DNA of 33,162 bases from DATGSL01 sp964645585 (GTDB taxonomy: Bacteria > Verrucomicrobiota > Verrucomicrobiia > Opitutales > T3Sed10-336): NCBI GenBank assembly GCA_964645585.1, contig CAZYAN010000044.1, forward strand, positions 1-33,162, read 5' to 3'. Each line of letters opens with the position of its first letter. The first letter of the stretch is position 1. The notes beneath the pieces are model-generated. The model saw only the letters and a list, made by a program, of their open reading frames with translations, made no database searches and had not been told where the DNA came from. A program made the position numbers and the translations under genes. Of the stretch, positions 32,301 to 33,162 are shown one piece after another.

Positions 32301-32619
32301 TGTTCTGGGTGCTGATCCAGTTCGAACCGGTGCCGATTTCGCCAATATCCGGATCCGGGGCGACGCCGTTGGAGTAAAGGTGCAAATAGTGATTGTCGGC
32401 TTCCCCGAAATAAAACTCGGAATTCTCGCTGGTCACGCGAATCCATTGATTCTCGGTGATCCTCGGGATGTCGCTTTCTCCCCAAATCGCGATACTCGGA
32501 GTCCCGTCCGGTTCCGCGGTTTCAAAATCGTCCTGAAACAGGATTGTCGGCGCTTGGCCAAAAGCAACGCTCGTGCTTAGGCAGGCAAGCAAAGATAGCA
32601 GGCGGGTTTTCTTCTTCAT
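29386..32619 (-). CDS. large exported protein with four tandem repeats and C-terminal module
   Basis: A 1077-residue protein with a signal peptide (MKKKTRLLSLLACLSTSVAFG). Four tandem beta-rich repeats of about 220-245 residues follow; each opens with (V/A/P)xFADDFS or a variant, has an NSE/DSE-x-YFGE-x-x-N-x-Y motif, V-I-T-V/I-S-F-D-F, RIHxLTFSNG, and closes with F-x-I-D-N-L-x-V-F. The fold resembles concanavalin-like sugar-binding domains. The YFGE coding motifs lie at about 30327, 30985, 31676 and 32401. After ~930 residues comes the C-terminal module (GDGVPNIVKFVLGLDPLTPD), also found at 12939-14897. It is probably surface-bound and binds glycans; no catalytic residues are recognised. ATG 32619 gives the clean signal peptide. 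Confidence 0.88.
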   Translation of the reverse strand: MKKKTRLLSLLACLSTSVAFGQAPTILFQDDFETAEPDGTPSIAIWGESDIPRITENQWIRVTSENSEFYFGEADNHYLHLYSNGVAPDPDIGEIGTGSNWISTQNNEFAGSSVISVHFDFHRTTSTSDVDPKLRFGQGNPIFGNDASRYTVYFSNNKISGQPVVLNDQTYHFQVVYNNTANPVTYLEGQAVVKPDSYDVWIDGVRVMTNVKFAFNTASDPVGLGESLTSIGIGIWGTGQAEFRMDNLVIYDGAYAEGEPPPVIEDQVIFADDFSNPTEAGWPDPDIWKRNPTRVAPPARIIEIIDTDSETYFGEAGNNYMRMYHDGVAVSGENTNMHITAADAFEPTSSVITVSFDFYEPPGVGTGSDPAEILPGISTVGNSQRIHKLTLHNGAISGVSGLYTEGVPYNVQAVFNNSYEEVSYLDGAVTVASDSFDVWLNGRRVIKSASYNRGGLAVGADISSAQFIIWAGRNQEIFYDNIQVLNYPHVENPDLNVYPAFADDFSEPLDGKPNADHWNRQVASALPPNRVIEVTDADSETYFGEPGNNYMRIFHDGTTEGNLNLIAYNRFNSNVITISFDFFEPEGFGEGNFVLRPGTGSAPNGSRIHEITFSNGNLSGRDEAYSPGAKHNVQIVMNNSTETVTYFDGAVPLISDTYDVWLDGELILHNHTYVRGSYELGSPLTSVMFVIWADNSNEFLIDNLEIFNEAYVRNVVVPELPGPPAMFADDFSSGWFDNTLWNDFAVGEWPPSRVVEITNQNSESYFGEAENGYLRVYHNGTANEDLTQAAMNVFGNPSPVITVSFDFFEPAGVGNAPLTLDAGINRVSNNERIHQLTFSNGTLNDIAAAYEEGVQNNIQVVMNNSAEPVAYYESNISKTVAPDTLDVWINGELILEDYQYNRGGLAVGTDLSSLLLGIPGDGGNEFLIDNLEVFDYATARSSDTDEGVTFADWAAAHLPEGLRGPGDDAAGDGVPNIVKFVLGLDPLTPDRGGLPTVAIVSDGGETRLSLTSRLFLNAIDVDIAVEASSDLVAWTSIDVEPELIEMVSENVAIVRVIDTETIDASSRRFLRLSVTQD

Positions 32620-32837
32620 GGTGTCATTAGTTAGGAGGATTTGTTGTTTGGGAGTCGGAGAAATTTCCACCGGTTCCGCGCTTCGGAGATGACGACTGCC
32701 GACTGGGAAAACAAGTAACCAAATGGAGAGAAACGCAAAGATAGGCTGTATTCACCGGACGAGGCAAGCGACTTTTTCTGAGAACGGACTGTGTCCGCCG
32801 GGCCCGCCGAGCACCCCGCTGGTTTTTTTTAAGATCC

Positions 32838-32873
32838 GCAGCTACGATGTAGCTGCGCTCGTGAGAGCTTGGG
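32838..32873. repeat. intergenic hairpin plus dispersed repeat, copy 2
   Basis: An 8-bp stem GCAGCTAC/GTAGCTGC with loop GAT is followed by GCGCTCGTGAGAGC, matching 24031-24053 at 21 of 23 bases in the same orientation. Confidence 0.6.
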
Positions 32874-32899
32874 CTGCATCCAAAAACCTTCGCCTCTCC

Positions 32900-32920
32900 G
32901 CGTCTTGAGCGAAGCGGGCG
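32900..32920. repeat. dispersed intergenic repeat, copy 2
   Basis: GCGTCTTGAGCGAAGCGGGCG is the reverse complement of 10689-10710 except for one missing base. Confidence 0.6.
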
Positions 32921-33162
32921 CGCGATCAAAAGAAGGAATGGACCTCACGGCAAGGTTCGGAGACGAAACGATTCACAATACCGCTTACAGGTGCTCATCT
33001 TCGCGTAAACAGAAAAGCGGATGACCGGGCGCTGAGCCTCAGGAAAATTCAACTCCAAACGTCAAAGCGGCGACTAGAATCTTGATACGAACCAAGCACT
33101 AGGAACGAAGCACATCCGCCAGCGGATTCCGCGCTTCGAAGCGGAGAAAGGTCCACGTCGAC

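Larger units (their letters stand above)
32620..33162. other. non-coding end of window with dispersed repeats
   Basis: No credible gene in 543 bp. It holds a perfect hairpin GCAGCTAC-GAT-GTAGCTGC (32838-32856), the second copy of the 23-bp element (32851-32873), the second copy of the 22-bp element (32900-32920), a T8 run (32823-32830) and a CGCTTCGAAGCG palindrome (33132-33143). It may carry the promoter of the four-repeat gene, but I could not fix one. Confidence 0.6.

Overview
The window looks like a chromosome segment from a Verrucomicrobiota-type bacterium, probably near Opitutia. This is inferred from protein style, not from a marker gene. The clues are a DUF1559-like pseudopilin next to secreted sugar-active proteins, exported Hcp-domain proteins, a C-terminal 'GDGxPNxxK(Y/F)xxGL' module on large exported proteins, and many genes without a clear Shine-Dalgarno.

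Region 1 (1-6660) is an integron gene-cassette array, read from sequence with no integrase in view. Fifteen compact cassettes of about 300-610 bp lie head to tail on the + strand, separated by attC sites. In 13 of the 15, the R'' box at the 3' end (xxxxAAC) is the exact inverted complement of that cassette's own 5' boundary (GTTxxxx), as expected if each was once a circle closed at GTT. Most attC sites also show an L''/L' stem with one extra base, usually G. Cargo: two paralogous GNAT acetyltransferases, an XRE-type HTH protein, a zinc-ribbon protein, several one- or two-helix membrane proteins, unknown proteins, a broken gene, two related cassettes with no intact gene, and one cassette dominated by paired hairpins. 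The first attC is cut by the window edge; the last keeps only R'', so the array's end appears eroded. The integrase and attI should lie left of position 1.

Region 2 (6660-12815) is ordinary chromosome: a thioredoxin-like protein divergent from an HxlR regulator, a small unknown gene, mutS, an exported N-acyl-D-amino-acid deacylase and a YhbY-type RNA-binding protein.

Region 3 (12939-19548) holds two exported Hcp-domain proteins in tandem (one with Ig-like repeats and the C-terminal module), a divergent exported protein with two alpha/beta-hydrolase domains, a thioredoxin-reductase-like flavoprotein and a small membrane protein.

Region 4 (19732-23938) is housekeeping: a hypothetical protein, nrdR, and a pabA/trpG glutaminase on the - strand, divergent from tgt and an M32 carboxypeptidase that overlap at ATGA.

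Region 5 (24073-32619) is a - strand set of five exported proteins: a 1077-residue protein with four tandem repeats, a beta-propeller protein, a sialate O-acetylesterase-like esterase, a BNR-repeat protein and a pseudopilin. Together they suggest outer-surface handling of acetylated polysaccharide; the substrate cannot be read from sequence. The last 540 bp is non-coding and carries dispersed repeats seen elsewhere in the window.
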